Source: JAPULR01 sp965238215
Lineage (GTDB): Bacteria > Chloroflexota > Dehalococcoidia > Lucifugimonadales > GCA-2712585
Length of the DNA stretch: 64,000 nucleotides
Direction of reading: 5' to 3'
Assembly (NCBI GenBank): GCA_965238215.1
Contig: OZ250180.1
Span: 682,001-746,000 of the forward strand
Made by a program: the position numbers and the translations under genes. Below, in pieces: positions 44,306 through 53,169 of this stretch (position 1 is its first letter; the number at the start of each line of letters is the position of its first letter). The notes under the pieces were generated by a model. It was not told where the DNA came from. It was given only the letters and a program-made list of their open reading frames with translations, and did not search any database.

Positions 44306-44538
44306 ATGCATCTGTGGTCATCCCTACACGCATGCTGACTCCGATGTCCATAGCCGACGGCTTATTGTCTGGATGTCCAACAGATGCTCCCACTACAACC
44401 CCAACACCCGAATCAACAGCAACGTCTGCATCTACGCCCATGCCGACGCCCACACCCCATTCAACCCCAAAGACAAATCCGAAAGAAGCTAACAGGCCTT
44501 TTCATAATAGTGACGTAGAGATGTCACGACATGCGTAA
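44302..44538 (+). pseudogene. Possible remnant of a Thr/Pro-linker lipoprotein
   Basis: A 78-codon frame overlapping the MazG stop. It has a lipobox-like LLSGC followed by TTTPTPESTATSAS and MPTPTPHSTPKTNP, like the linkers of the LRR lipoproteins, but no proper signal peptide or downstream domain. I read it as a leftover of a recombined linker; translation is doubtful. Confidence 0.3.
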
Positions 44539-45316
44539 GTACGGATGGCCGACCGTATTGTTCATTGGTGTCCCAATCATCTTCATTTTTGTGAGACTTC
44601 TATACTTCAACGCGCTCGATTACGGATTCTTCACCAACGGTTCAACCTATCTGCTGAGTGCACTTTTGGGCCTGACGAAAGTAGTCCTGCTGGGTGTCTT
44701 TTTCCCGTGGGTGTGGAACAGCGAACGGACCACCCTCCGTCTCGTCTGGAGTTGCACCCTCGTGCTAGCAGCCGCAACAACGATTGTGTCTTTCTGTGCT
44801 GTGTTGGCGGGCTTCGACATTTGGGAATCAGCGTCCGTGGTGGGGACGGTCAGCATTCTCGCTGAACTTGTCATCCTACTCTGGTTCGCCCGCAGGGCGT
44901 CCAGGCTCAGTCTCGCCCACGCACTCTTCCTCGTGACCATCGTTGGAGGCCTGTGGTTCCCTGACCTTCCCGATGCACTGCCCATATTCCTTGCTCTCTT
45001 TTGGGAGCCTGCTTGGATCCTGGTTGCGGGAATTCTCGCAGTCTGGTTGCTATCCAGCTTCGATCTACGCAGATATGCGTTCCGAAAATGGAGCGTCGTC
45101 GCGGTCGTGGCGTGGCAGGGCTTAGATTTCCTATCGGATCTTCTTCAGGCCTTAGACTTAGTGGTGTTTGGTATCTTGGCATGGGGTTTATATCTTGAAT
45201 TCCTCATGCTTGCGTCCGCGTTGCTCTTCCCCCTCACTCTCCTCCTCGTCTACCTCGTCCGCGTACGCCAGCCCCCGGCCGAAGTCCCGATCGCGCCCCT
45301 CAGCGTGAAGCGCTGA
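44531..45316 (+). CDS. Multi-pass membrane protein of unknown function
   Basis: 261 residues with about seven hydrophobic helices (VLFIGVPIIFIFVRLLYF, LLGLTKVVLLGVFFPWVW, TLVLAAATTIVSFCAVLAG, SILAELVILLWFA and others). No known family is recognised. It lies between two MazG copies, the second starting 2 nt after its stop, so it could be a passenger of the duplication. Confidence 0.6.
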   Translation: MRKYGWPTVLFIGVPIIFIFVRLLYFNALDYGFFTNGSTYLLSALLGLTKVVLLGVFFPWVWNSERTTLRLVWSCTLVLAAATTIVSFCAVLAGFDIWESASVVGTVSILAELVILLWFARRASRLSLAHALFLVTIVGGLWFPDLPDALPIFLALFWEPAWILVAGILAVWLLSSFDLRRYAFRKWSVVAVVAWQGLDFLSDLLQALDLVVFGILAWGLYLEFLMLASALLFPLTLLLVYLVRVRQPPAEVPIAPLSVKR

Positions 45317-45317
45317 C

Positions 45318-45641
45318 ATGCGACCCTCATTCGCTGCCTACATCGGGTACCCCACAACTGTTCGCAGGCCGATACATGTGCCGCGCGGCTTCTGGACCGA
45401 CCCCCTCAAGATTCACCTAATGCTCACCGAAGAAGTCGGCGAAACCGCCACGGAGCTAAAACCCCTCTGGTCCGACAACTATGGCGACTTCGACCCCATC
45501 CGACTCCAGGAAGAAATCGCCGACGCATTCGTCCTGCTCTCAGCCCTCGCAACCCGCTTCGACATCGACATCGAAACCGCCGTCACCAAAAAATTCTGCC
45601 AAAAAGACAGCCTCCGCCCCTGGAAGTCAGCCCCACAATGA
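45318..45641 (+). CDS. Second MazG-like protein with a replaced N terminus
   Basis: 107 residues. From RGFWTDPLKIHLMLTEEVGE onward it is a close copy of the 43991 protein, with mostly synonymous differences, which suggests both are under selection. The first helix (SELAQLQKAIAETRAK in the other copy) is replaced by unrelated sequence MRPSFAAYIGYPTTVRR. Either translation begins later (GTG 45379) or the copy has lost its first helix. Confidence 0.65.
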   Translation: MRPSFAAYIGYPTTVRRPIHVPRGFWTDPLKIHLMLTEEVGETATELKPLWSDNYGDFDPIRLQEEIADAFVLLSALATRFDIDIETAVTKKFCQKDSLRPWKSAPQ

Positions 45642-45715
45642 ACTGACACCGTCGGTGTCTCCCCCTCCCCCCTGCACCCTCTCCCAAAAATGTGTAAAAT
45701 CCCTCCTATAGCTAG

Positions 45716-45784
45716 CCCAATTGTTCACCCCACCCCTTCGACATCTTGGCCATATATGCCCTGTATCAGAGAATGGCGCCATAG
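45716..45784 (+). pseudogene. Relic 3' end of a matrixin-like protease gene
   Basis: Immediately after an in-frame TAG the frame reads PNCSPHPFDILAIYALYQ and stops at 45784. This matches the C terminus of the protein at 54700 (PDCSPHSFDILAIYALYQ). In both places a PD40 propeller gene follows directly. The rest of the protease is missing here. Confidence 0.65.
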
Positions 45785-45797
45785 CCAGACTGCCTTT

Positions 45798-47540
45798 ATG
45801 CGAATTCTAATCATATTGCTCTCATTAGCGTCTGTATTGCCTCTCCTTGCAATAGAGTGTGGGGACCCCGGCTTCACTTTGGAAGGCTCTAGCGATCCCG
45901 TGTTCACGCCGATGTGGTCTCTGGACGGCAGCCAGATTCTGCTGCCTCATTTGCGTCAAATCTATTCCGTTGACGCGAACGGACGGAATATACAATCAAT
46001 ATCGGAGCCATTCCCCAGCGTATCCAAGTCCCTGTATGCAGATTTTTCGCCTGATGTTTCGTCCGACGGATCCAGGGTGGTGTTTGCAACGTCAAGACAC
46101 TTCTCTGGTTCTTTTCCCCGAAATGAGGTAAGTCTTGAAATAGGCACCTCAAACCTGGATGGTTCTGACTACAAGAGGCTTAAAGACACGAAATATCATG
46201 AGGCCAATCCAACGTGGTCTCATGATGGGAGCCGCATAGCCTTCATCCAATCAGGCATACACACACTCCACACGATGGCTGCTGACGGCTCAGACGTAAG
46301 GGATCTCACGCCACAGAATCTCTCGGTTGCGAATATTCCTCCCGTGTGGTCTCCCGACGGAACTCGAATAGCATTCCAGGGTTATCAGATAGAACCCATT
46401 GAAGTGGACTATCGGGGTGAAGTGCTGTTCACGGTTGCAAGTGACGGCTCGGATCCCAGAACGGTGTCTAGGATAGAGGGCCAGCCGGCATGGTCTCCCG
46501 ACGGAACCCGAGTTGCTTTTTGGGCCGTGGATAAGAAACACACGACATCTGGAACTCTACAGACGGCGCGATGGGACGGCTCCGACCTTCAAACAGCAGC
46601 CGGATCACAAGAATCGAATACAGTTCCAAGCTATTTTTCCGTCTCAAATCTATCCTGGTCTCCGGATGGCTCAGAGATACGCTTCACGGCCGATGTTGAG
46701 AACGAACGTGGCAGCGAATGGCCCCACATCTATGGTATTCATGGCGTTAAGGCCGACGCTTCAGACCATCGACTCATTGCAAGCGGAGTGGGGGGTTCTT
46801 CCCTGATAACTTGGTCTCCCGACGATGCCAAGATTGCAGTCCGACCTTCTGGGGACTCGACAGGTCCCCGCGTGGAACTCTACACAGTTAGGGCCGACGG
46901 AACTGATCAGCAGATATTAGTGAGGAGTGGAGGAGGCAGACTGGTCGCCGAAAACTCCGGCTGGAGGGTGCCGCCTCCAGCATCGGTATGTTCAAATGGC
47001 TTTGTGATTCCTGACCCAGATGAGAATCCGGGATTGGTGCAGGATTGCGAGACGCTGCTTAGTATTCAGTATGTTCTCGCTGGCGAGGATAGGTACCTGG
47101 GCTGGGGCCCCAATGTGCCAATGGAGGACTGGGCGGGCGTCGGGATGGGAAATGACCCCTTGCGTGTTACCAGCATCATCTTAAATCATTCGGCAAACGG
47201 CGTCTTGCCGCCAGAATTGGGGAATCTCACAGGGCTAATGCAATTGATTCTCAGCCTTAATGCTCTCCACGGCACTATACCGCCTGAGTTAGGGAATCTA
47301 TCCAACCTGAAGAAGGTGGGGTTGTCCCGGAATCAACTGACAGGTATGATCCCGCCCGAACTGAGCAATCTGACAAGTTTGGAATCGTTAAATCTGGAAC
47401 ACAACCGATTGACTGGTGAAATTCCTCCTGAGTTTGTAGAGCTTCCCAGTCAGGCTCGCATTTACGTCTCAAACAACTACCTTAGTGGCTGCATACCTCC
47501 GGGATTAAGAATTCGGCACGATGGTCTACCACCATGCTGA
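45798..47540 (+). CDS. Exported PD40/TolB-like propeller fused to LRRs
   Basis: 580 residues from ATG 45798 (MRILIILLSLASVLPLLA signal); an earlier in-frame ATG at 45690 lies across the protease relic and is rejected. Multiple PD40 blades (WSHDGSRIAF, WSPDGTRIAF, WSPDGSEIRF) fill residues about 30-400. The C terminus from about 47197 carries four plant-type LRRs (LPPELGNLTGLMQL, IPPELGNLSNLKKV, IPPELSNLTSLESL) and a GCIPPGL cap, like the LRR lipoproteins. Paralogous in the propeller to the 55005 protein. Confidence 0.8.
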   Translation: MRILIILLSLASVLPLLAIECGDPGFTLEGSSDPVFTPMWSLDGSQILLPHLRQIYSVDANGRNIQSISEPFPSVSKSLYADFSPDVSSDGSRVVFATSRHFSGSFPRNEVSLEIGTSNLDGSDYKRLKDTKYHEANPTWSHDGSRIAFIQSGIHTLHTMAADGSDVRDLTPQNLSVANIPPVWSPDGTRIAFQGYQIEPIEVDYRGEVLFTVASDGSDPRTVSRIEGQPAWSPDGTRVAFWAVDKKHTTSGTLQTARWDGSDLQTAAGSQESNTVPSYFSVSNLSWSPDGSEIRFTADVENERGSEWPHIYGIHGVKADASDHRLIASGVGGSSLITWSPDDAKIAVRPSGDSTGPRVELYTVRADGTDQQILVRSGGGRLVAENSGWRVPPPASVCSNGFVIPDPDENPGLVQDCETLLSIQYVLAGEDRYLGWGPNVPMEDWAGVGMGNDPLRVTSIILNHSANGVLPPELGNLTGLMQLILSLNALHGTIPPELGNLSNLKKVGLSRNQLTGMIPPELSNLTSLESLNLEHNRLTGEIPPEFVELPSQARIYVSNNYLSGCIPPGLRIRHDGLPPC

Positions 47541-47591
47541 TGGGCAATGGGCCAAGGCGGCATACCTCAACGTCGAGCAACCCCCCTCCCC

Positions 47592-47620
47592 CTGCACCCT
47601 TCCCCAAAAACGTCTATAAT
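47592..47620 (+). promoter_or_regulatory. Promoter-like element before the ThDP enzyme
   Basis: CTGCAC (weak -35), 17 nt, TATAAT (47615-47620). The same layout with similar flanks occurs at about 45673-45701 (CTGCAC, 17 nt, TAAAAT). Confidence 0.45.
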
Positions 47621-47650
47621 CAGCCCCATCCTTAACCGCAGGAGCCACCA

Positions 47651-49288
47651 ATGCCCCTCATGACCGGCGGCAAAGCCGTTGTTGAGTGCCTGAAAGCCCA
47701 CCACGTCGATACCATCTTCGGCATCATCTCCACCCACACCATGCACATCTACGACGCCCTCTACCATGAGCAGGACGCCATCCGATTCATCGGCGGCCGC
47801 CACGAGCACGCCCTCGGCTTCATGGCCGACGGCTACTCCCACGTCACCGGCAAGCCCGGCATCATGTTCACCAGCGGCGGCCCCGGCGCCGCCGACAGCA
47901 TGGGATCCATGGGCGAGGCCTACCACGCCTCATCCAAGGTTCTCCAGGTCACCGCCAACGCCGAACTCGAACTCATCGACTCCCGCAAAGGCGCCATCCA
48001 TGAGGCCAAAGACCAACTCGGAATGTTCCGCTCCGTCACCGGCTGGAACGCCCTCATCGACAACCTGGAGTCAATGCCCGACTACTTCCTCGAAGCCTTC
48101 CAACGCTTTTCCGCCGGCAGACCCCGCCCAGTCGAGTTGGAAATCCCGACAGACCTCTTCGACAAGCAGTCCGATATCGAAATCCTCCCATCCCGCGACG
48201 CAACCGCTCCTCCTCCCGACCCAGCCGCCATCGAAAAGGCCGCCGACGCCCTCCGAAACGCCAAGCGGCCCATTATCTGGGTCGGCCGCGGCGTCATGCT
48301 CGCCGACGCCACGTCGGAGCTGCGTCAACTCGCCGAAACCCTCGGCGCTCCTGTCACCTGCGCCACCACCGGCAAGGGAGCCTTCCCCGACGACCACCCC
48401 CTCGGCCTCGGCGTCGGAGAGTTCGGAGGCATCCGCGGCGATAGCCCCCTCGGAGACTTCCTCGACCAGTCGGACCTGCTCCTCATCATCGGCTCCACCA
48501 TGGCCTACCATCGCACCATCCAACAGGGGCTAACCCTTCCTTCCAACATCATCCAGATTGACGTAGACCCGGCGGAAATTGGCAAGAACTACCCCGCATC
48601 TCTGGGCATCCAGGGCGACGCCAAGGTTGCCCTTCAGCAGATTCTCTCCCTGCTGGACTCAAGGCCCGTTTCCACCAAAGCCGGCTACGCCCAGGATATC
48701 GCCGAACTCAAGGAAAGCATTCGCCGCAGTTTGCAAGACCAGTACCCCAACGAGCTAAGGACCCTGGAGGGCATCCGCAGCGTCCTCGCCCGAGACGCCA
48801 TAGTTGTCGGCGACGCGACCGTGCCCAACTACCGCGCCTCCCGCTGCATGGACTTCTACGAACCCAACACCTACCTCGGCCCCAACTCCTGGGCCGGCCT
48901 GGGCTACGGCTTCCCCGCCGGCCTCGGCGCGAAGGTCGGCCTCCCCCACAAGCAGGTGGTGGTCATCACCGGCGACGGCGGCTTTCAATACAACATTCAG
49001 GAGTTGGGCACCGCCCTACAGTACGGCATCAGCCCCGTGGTTCTGGTCTTCAACGATAACGCTTGGGGCGTGCTGAAAGGCGTTCAGCGAGACACCTTCA
49101 ACGGACGCTACATCGGCACCGACCTACGCAACCCCGACTTCGTCAAGCTAGCCGAAGCCTACGGCGCTCCCGCCACCCGCGTCCACAACCTGGACGAACT
49201 CACAACCGCCCTCGGCGACGCCCTAAACGGCGACACAATCCACCTTATCGAAGTCGCCATGCCCGAAGGCTTCGCCGCCTTCCGCTAA
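47651..49288 (+). CDS. Thiamine diphosphate-dependent enzyme (acetolactate synthase/benzoylformate decarboxylase-like)
   Basis: 545 residues with the three-domain layout. The catalytic Glu is in RHEHALGFMADGY; the middle domain has PIIWVGRGVM; the ThDP/Mg site is GDGGFQYNIQELGTA...VFNDNAWG. It could be acetohydroxyacid synthase-like, an oxalyl-CoA/benzoylformate decarboxylase relative or sulfopyruvate type. No small regulatory subunit (ilvN) or branched-chain genes are nearby, so a catabolic carboligase or decarboxylase is more likely. Confidence 0.88.
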   Translation: MPLMTGGKAVVECLKAHHVDTIFGIISTHTMHIYDALYHEQDAIRFIGGRHEHALGFMADGYSHVTGKPGIMFTSGGPGAADSMGSMGEAYHASSKVLQVTANAELELIDSRKGAIHEAKDQLGMFRSVTGWNALIDNLESMPDYFLEAFQRFSAGRPRPVELEIPTDLFDKQSDIEILPSRDATAPPPDPAAIEKAADALRNAKRPIIWVGRGVMLADATSELRQLAETLGAPVTCATTGKGAFPDDHPLGLGVGEFGGIRGDSPLGDFLDQSDLLLIIGSTMAYHRTIQQGLTLPSNIIQIDVDPAEIGKNYPASLGIQGDAKVALQQILSLLDSRPVSTKAGYAQDIAELKESIRRSLQDQYPNELRTLEGIRSVLARDAIVVGDATVPNYRASRCMDFYEPNTYLGPNSWAGLGYGFPAGLGAKVGLPHKQVVVITGDGGFQYNIQELGTALQYGISPVVLVFNDNAWGVLKGVQRDTFNGRYIGTDLRNPDFVKLAEAYGAPATRVHNLDELTTALGDALNGDTIHLIEVAMPEGFAAFR

Positions 49289-49684
49289 CCCCCCAGATGA
49301 TGACATTCTAAGAAACGCAGCGACGAAGAATCTCGTTCGCCTACGCCATTAAGCCCCTCGTGGGTGCCCTCCCCCTCCCGTTGTCCTCGCGCATGCGGGA
49401 ACCCATCTTTCCTCCTCTCCCCCAAGTGCCATTCCGACCGGAGTCGAGGAATCTCGCTAGCCCACGCTCAACCATCTCCCACCCATTCCACTACCACATC
49501 ATCTCCGTAGGGGTGCCCCTCGTGGGTACCCTCTTCTGCCATCCCGTGGCCTCTCGACTGTCATTCCGAGGCTCCGCGAGGAATCTTGCTACCCACGCTC
49601 AACCATCCTCCACCCATTCCACTAACGCATCATCCCCGTAGGGGCGTCCCCCGTGGGCGCCCTCCTCCCGTTGTCCTCGCGCAT

Positions 49685-49814
49685 GCGGGGACCCATCTTT
49701 CCTCCTCTCCCCCAAGTGCCATTCCGAGGCTCCGCGAGGAATCTTGCTGCCTACGCTCAACCCTCCCCCACCCATTCGCCTGATATCATTCCCACCGCTC
49801 ACCGCACTACCCTT
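49685..49814. repeat. Direct repeat, copy 1 (130 bp)
   Basis: By eye identical to 49942-50071 (offset 257). It starts inside the GCGGGGACCCATC end of one repeat family and runs through a CATTCCGAGG...GAGGAATCT element. Confidence 0.8.
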
Positions 49815-49941
49815 CCACCGTAGGGCCGCCCTTCGTGGCTCCCCTCCTTCCCGTCCCTTCCCCCTTGAGGGGGGAAGGTTAGGATGGGGGTGAAAACTCC
49901 CCCCTTGTCCTCGCGCATAGCCTGCCCTCGTGAAGACGGGG

Positions 49942-50071
49942 GCGGGGACCCATCTTTCCTCCTCTCCCCCAAGTGCCATTCCGAGGCTCCGCGAGGAATC
50001 TTGCTGCCTACGCTCAACCCTCCCCCACCCATTCGCCTGATATCATTCCCACCGCTCACCGCACTACCCTT
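49942..50071. repeat. Direct repeat, copy 2 (130 bp)
   Basis: Pairs with 49685-49814. Upstream of this copy a ~25-nt hairpin (49919-49943) interrupts the family that borders copy 1. Confidence 0.8.
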
Positions 50072-50236
50072 GCCCCGTAGGGCCGCCCCTCGTGGGCACC
50101 TTACCCCATCTACCATTTGCTGTGCGTCATCCCGAGCTTTCCCCTGTCATTCCGAGCGGAGCGAAGCGGAGTCGAGGAATCTCGCTAGCCCACGCTCAAC
50201 CATCCTCCACCCAGGCACCTACTAGATCAATCCCCC

Positions 50237-50818
50237 CTACAAAAGCGACTTCACAAACCGGTTTGCGTGACACGACCCCTTCCTCACCTTCGCCGGATCC
50301 AGCCTCGCCAGAATCCCGAAGCTGTCCGCTCTCTTGTCATAGCGCCCCTTCCTCGTTCCCCGAGTCGCCCGCCCAAGCCCACTGAGAACGTCCTGCTTCA
50401 GGACCTGCTCCACGTTCGGATTCGCCGGAAGCGCCTGTCTCCGAAAACCCTGCCCATAGTACGCTGCCAAAGCTTCCACGTAGGCAAGAAACCACGACTC
50501 CATAACCTCCACCATCAGATGACACTGGTCGTCCGTCGCGCCCTTGGGCCGAGTCCAGCCGTCGCTCTGTTGCAAATGCCCCCACGCAGTCTTAGAACTT
50601 ACCGGCCCTTCCGAGTCCACCAGGAGAATCTTACGAAAGCTTCGATCCGAGTCGCTACGGAAAGCAGTGTACGCTTCCCCTCTAGGCCCACGAGCCTCCA
50701 CCGCTATATTCGCACTGGCAATCCCCGCATTATCGAAGAAACTGCGGAAAGCCGCGCGACACTCACGGTCCAGCGCCTTCCTTCCCCCACCCTCTACGTA
50801 GACCTTGGTCCTCACCAT
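50237..50818 (-). CDS. DUF4276 family (TOPRIM-like) protein
   Basis: 193 residues. The start TKVYVEGGGRKALDRECRAAFRSFF and KILLVDSEGPV resemble the acidic strands of a TOPRIM fold (Glu near residue 9, Asp/Glu near 67-69). WTRPKGATDDQCHLMVEVMESWFLAY in pieces is typical of DUF4276. Overlaps the upstream ATPase by 7 nt. With the ATPase it mirrors OLD-type and PARIS-type two-component systems; nuclease activity is inferred. Confidence 0.8.
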   Translation of the reverse strand: MVRTKVYVEGGGRKALDRECRAAFRSFFDNAGIASANIAVEARGPRGEAYTAFRSDSDRSFRKILLVDSEGPVSSKTAWGHLQQSDGWTRPKGATDDQCHLMVEVMESWFLAYVEALAAYYGQGFRRQALPANPNVEQVLKQDVLSGLGRATRGTRKGRYDKRADSFGILARLDPAKVRKGSCHANRFVKSLL

Positions 50819-52083
50819 CGATTCCCGCCAAACCTCCCACTAGTCCAAAGCTCCCCAAGGCGGTATTTCTCAAGCCAAGGCTCCAGCGACTCTGCATCCA
50901 GCCGACGTAGCTGAGTCGCCCCGTCCACCTTCTCGCAGACCACCACCGCCTCCGGCACCTCCGACAGCGCATCCACCAAAACGTCCGAATGCGTCGTCAC
51001 AAAAATCTGGCTACGTGACGACGCCTCTATCAGCAGTTTCGCCACCTCCGGAATTATGTCCGGATGCAGCCCCAACTCCGGCTCCTCAATACAGATGACG
51101 GGCGGCGGTTCAGGGTGGAGTAGAACCGACAGCAAACAAAGATAGCGCAAGCTCCCATCGGATAACCGCGTGGCAGGGATGGCATCCCGAAGTCCCTTCT
51201 CGTGAAAGAAGATCTGCACCGTTCCACCGCTTATGTGGGTAACAACACGCTCTACTTGGGGATAGAATTCTGTAAGGCGGCGTATGAATTGGTTTGTCAC
51301 CATGGGTCTATTCTGTAGATCATTGAGAACCAAACCCAGGTTGGATGCATCTTCCAAAAGTCGGTCCTGCTGCAAGTCGGCTTTTTGAGGCAGCCGAGGT
51401 GGTGTGTGACGCCCTAAATTCCACTCCCTGTAGAAGCTCAAACGCTCAAACCGATTGGCGAGGTAAGTCAACTCCGGATATGCCTCTGGGTCTCTTCTCT
51501 GTGACAGAATCGATTGATCCTCCATAACGTCCTCGCGCTTCAGTTGGCGGGAAGGGAAAGTATCACCCTTGACGTTTAGTACCGGACGGCCTTCCTGATA
51601 GCGGTAGTAGAAATACGGGTCCAAGTCCATCGGATTCGTTGGCTTTTCGTTCTCAATCGCTTCATCCTTCAGTTCGAAGCGGGCCCCGGTCAAAGTGAAG
51701 GAAAGTCGATATCTAAGGGGTACGGGTGTGTTTGGGTAATCAATTGTGGCGTCTATTGTTGCTGTGGGAGCCCAGGATTCCGGCATAGCCAACCTTGAAA
51801 CACTAACGTACAAGCCACGACCAGAAGCATAGGTAAAATCTCTTCGATGGGAGGTCGACCCCTTCCAGAGCCATTCCCACACACCTCCACCTTGGCGTAT
51901 GGGTGCCTGAAGATCTCTAGGAGCAGCATGGAGAAGAGACAGGACTTCTATCAGATTGGACTTGCCAGAGGCATTGGGACCAATAAGCACGTTCAACGGC
52001 TCCAACGCAAATTCCGCATCACTAGGGCCAAAGGACAATATATTGTCCAGTCGAATGGTTCGGATGAACCTCATACCTTCCAT
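50812..52083 (-). CDS. AAA family ATPase (OLD/SMC-like)
   Basis: 423 residues. The Walker A GPNASGKS is at 35-42, the ABC-type signature in TRLSDGSLRYLCLL, Walker B with VICIEEPELGLHP and the switch TTHSDVLVDAL. No nuclease domain is fused; the partner DUF4276 gene overlaps its 3' end. Codon use is visibly less GC-biased than its neighbours, which suggests horizontal acquisition. It borders a repeat island, as mobile defence modules often do. Confidence 0.87.
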   Translation of the reverse strand: MEGMRFIRTIRLDNILSFGPSDAEFALEPLNVLIGPNASGKSNLIEVLSLLHAAPRDLQAPIRQGGGVWEWLWKGSTSHRRDFTYASGRGLYVSVSRLAMPESWAPTATIDATIDYPNTPVPLRYRLSFTLTGARFELKDEAIENEKPTNPMDLDPYFYYRYQEGRPVLNVKGDTFPSRQLKREDVMEDQSILSQRRDPEAYPELTYLANRFERLSFYREWNLGRHTPPRLPQKADLQQDRLLEDASNLGLVLNDLQNRPMVTNQFIRRLTEFYPQVERVVTHISGGTVQIFFHEKGLRDAIPATRLSDGSLRYLCLLSVLLHPEPPPVICIEEPELGLHPDIIPEVAKLLIEASSRSQIFVTTHSDVLVDALSEVPEAVVVCEKVDGATQLRRLDAESLEPWLEKYRLGELWTSGRFGGNRW

Positions 52084-52131
52084 CTTCTAATCCTCCTAAA
52101 ACTGCCGCCTACCGCTAACCATCCCACCCTC

Positions 52132-53169
52132 CTACAGCGGCAGCCCCACCGCCTTGCCCTCCTGTGCGCTGCGGGTCACCGCCTCCGTGAACTCCATGTA
52201 TCGCACACCGTCCGAAAAGGACGTATGCGTCACCTTCTCCAGCCCAAGAATGGCATTCACAAACTCCTCCTCCACCCGCCAAGCCCCCTCCTTCTCCGGT
52301 GCAATCTCAATCTCTCGTAGCCCCTCGTCGTTGCGACGACCGCCCATCAGCTTGCCCGACCCCATGTCCAGTTGCAGCGTTCCTTCGCTGCCGTAGAGCC
52401 ACACCTGAGAAGGCGGAGCGTGTCCCGTTACCGCGCTGAACCGAAGTCGCGCCTGTGCCCCGCAAGCCATCCGACACATAACCTCCACGTGGTCCGGCAC
52501 CGTCACGCCCCGCAGCCACCCTTCCTCATTCCGGCGCTGCCGAACGTTCACCGTCGACATCGCCTGGACGGTCACCGCCGGCCCTATCCAACGCATCAGC
52601 GTTTCGTACCAGATGCCCATGTTCAGAATGTTGAACCCGCTCAAGTCCCTTTCATGCCGCCAGTGAAGCGGACTGTCCCAATCGATGAAAGCCCCTCCGT
52701 TGCCCAGCAGGTCCACCGCCAGAATCTCCCCCAGGAACCCCCCGGCGATGAGGCCCAAAATCGTCCGGTCGAACTTCAGCGTCATCGGAGCCGGCACAAT
52801 CTGCGTCACCAGCTGCGCGCTGGCCAAAGACGCCGACAACATTTCGTGAGCCTCGTCGGCGTTCATCGCCATCCGCGCCTCCGTGAGCACGTGCTTCCCC
52901 TCGTCCAGCGCCGCCAGGGTCACGGGACAATGGAGATAGGGCCAGGTCCCGATGCAGATGGCGTCCGTATCCTCCGCCTCCACCAACTCCTCCCAATCGT
53001 CGTACACTTCCGGGATGCCGAACTCCTCCGCCACCCGCTCGCCCGACTCCCGGGTCCGGTTGCATACGCTCACGACCTCCACGTTGGGCAGTGCCTGAAA
53101 GCCTGGTATGTGGTGCAGCCGCGTGTTGGCCCCCGCACCCACAATGCCTATTCGTATTGCGTCCATCAT
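52132..53169 (-). CDS. Gfo/Idh/MocA family oxidoreductase
   Basis: 345 residues. The N-terminal Rossmann fold has GIVGAGANTRLHHIPGFQ and VVSVCNRT; the dinucleotide-binding and EARMAMNADEA (usually EKP) motif is altered. The C-terminal alpha/beta domain is typical. Substrates of the family are sugars, inositols or biliverdin; unknown here. Stop and start overlap with the upstream aminotransferase, suggesting amino-sugar or amine metabolism. Confidence 0.88.
   Translation of the reverse strand: MMDAIRIGIVGAGANTRLHHIPGFQALPNVEVVSVCNRTRESGERVAEEFGIPEVYDDWEELVEAEDTDAICIGTWPYLHCPVTLAALDEGKHVLTEARMAMNADEAHEMLSASLASAQLVTQIVPAPMTLKFDRTILGLIAGGFLGEILAVDLLGNGGAFIDWDSPLHWRHERDLSGFNILNMGIWYETLMRWIGPAVTVQAMSTVNVRQRRNEEGWLRGVTVPDHVEVMCRMACGAQARLRFSAVTGHAPPSQVWLYGSEGTLQLDMGSGKLMGGRRNDEGLREIEIAPEKEGAWRVEEEFVNAILGLEKVTHTSFSDGVRYMEFTEAVTRSAQEGKAVGLPL

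Larger units (their letters stand above)
49289..50236. repeat. Repeat island between the ThDP enzyme and the AAA/DUF4276 pair
   Basis: About 950 bp without a convincing gene. It is a mosaic of the window's repeat families: TTGTCCTCGCGCATGCGGGG (49379, 49671, 49903), CATTCCGA...GAGGAATCT (49428, 49559, 49719, 49977, 50147), CCGTAGGGGCG...GTGGG (49507, 49638, 49820, 50076), and a CCCTTGAGGGGGGAAGG element (49862). Short open frames here are chance products of GC-rich repeats. Confidence 0.8.

Noticed and set aside
49360..50225. Several 60-126 codon ORFs in the repeat island
   Set aside because: They run through repeat families on both strands, differ between the repeat copies, and have no ribosome sites or recognisable proteins.
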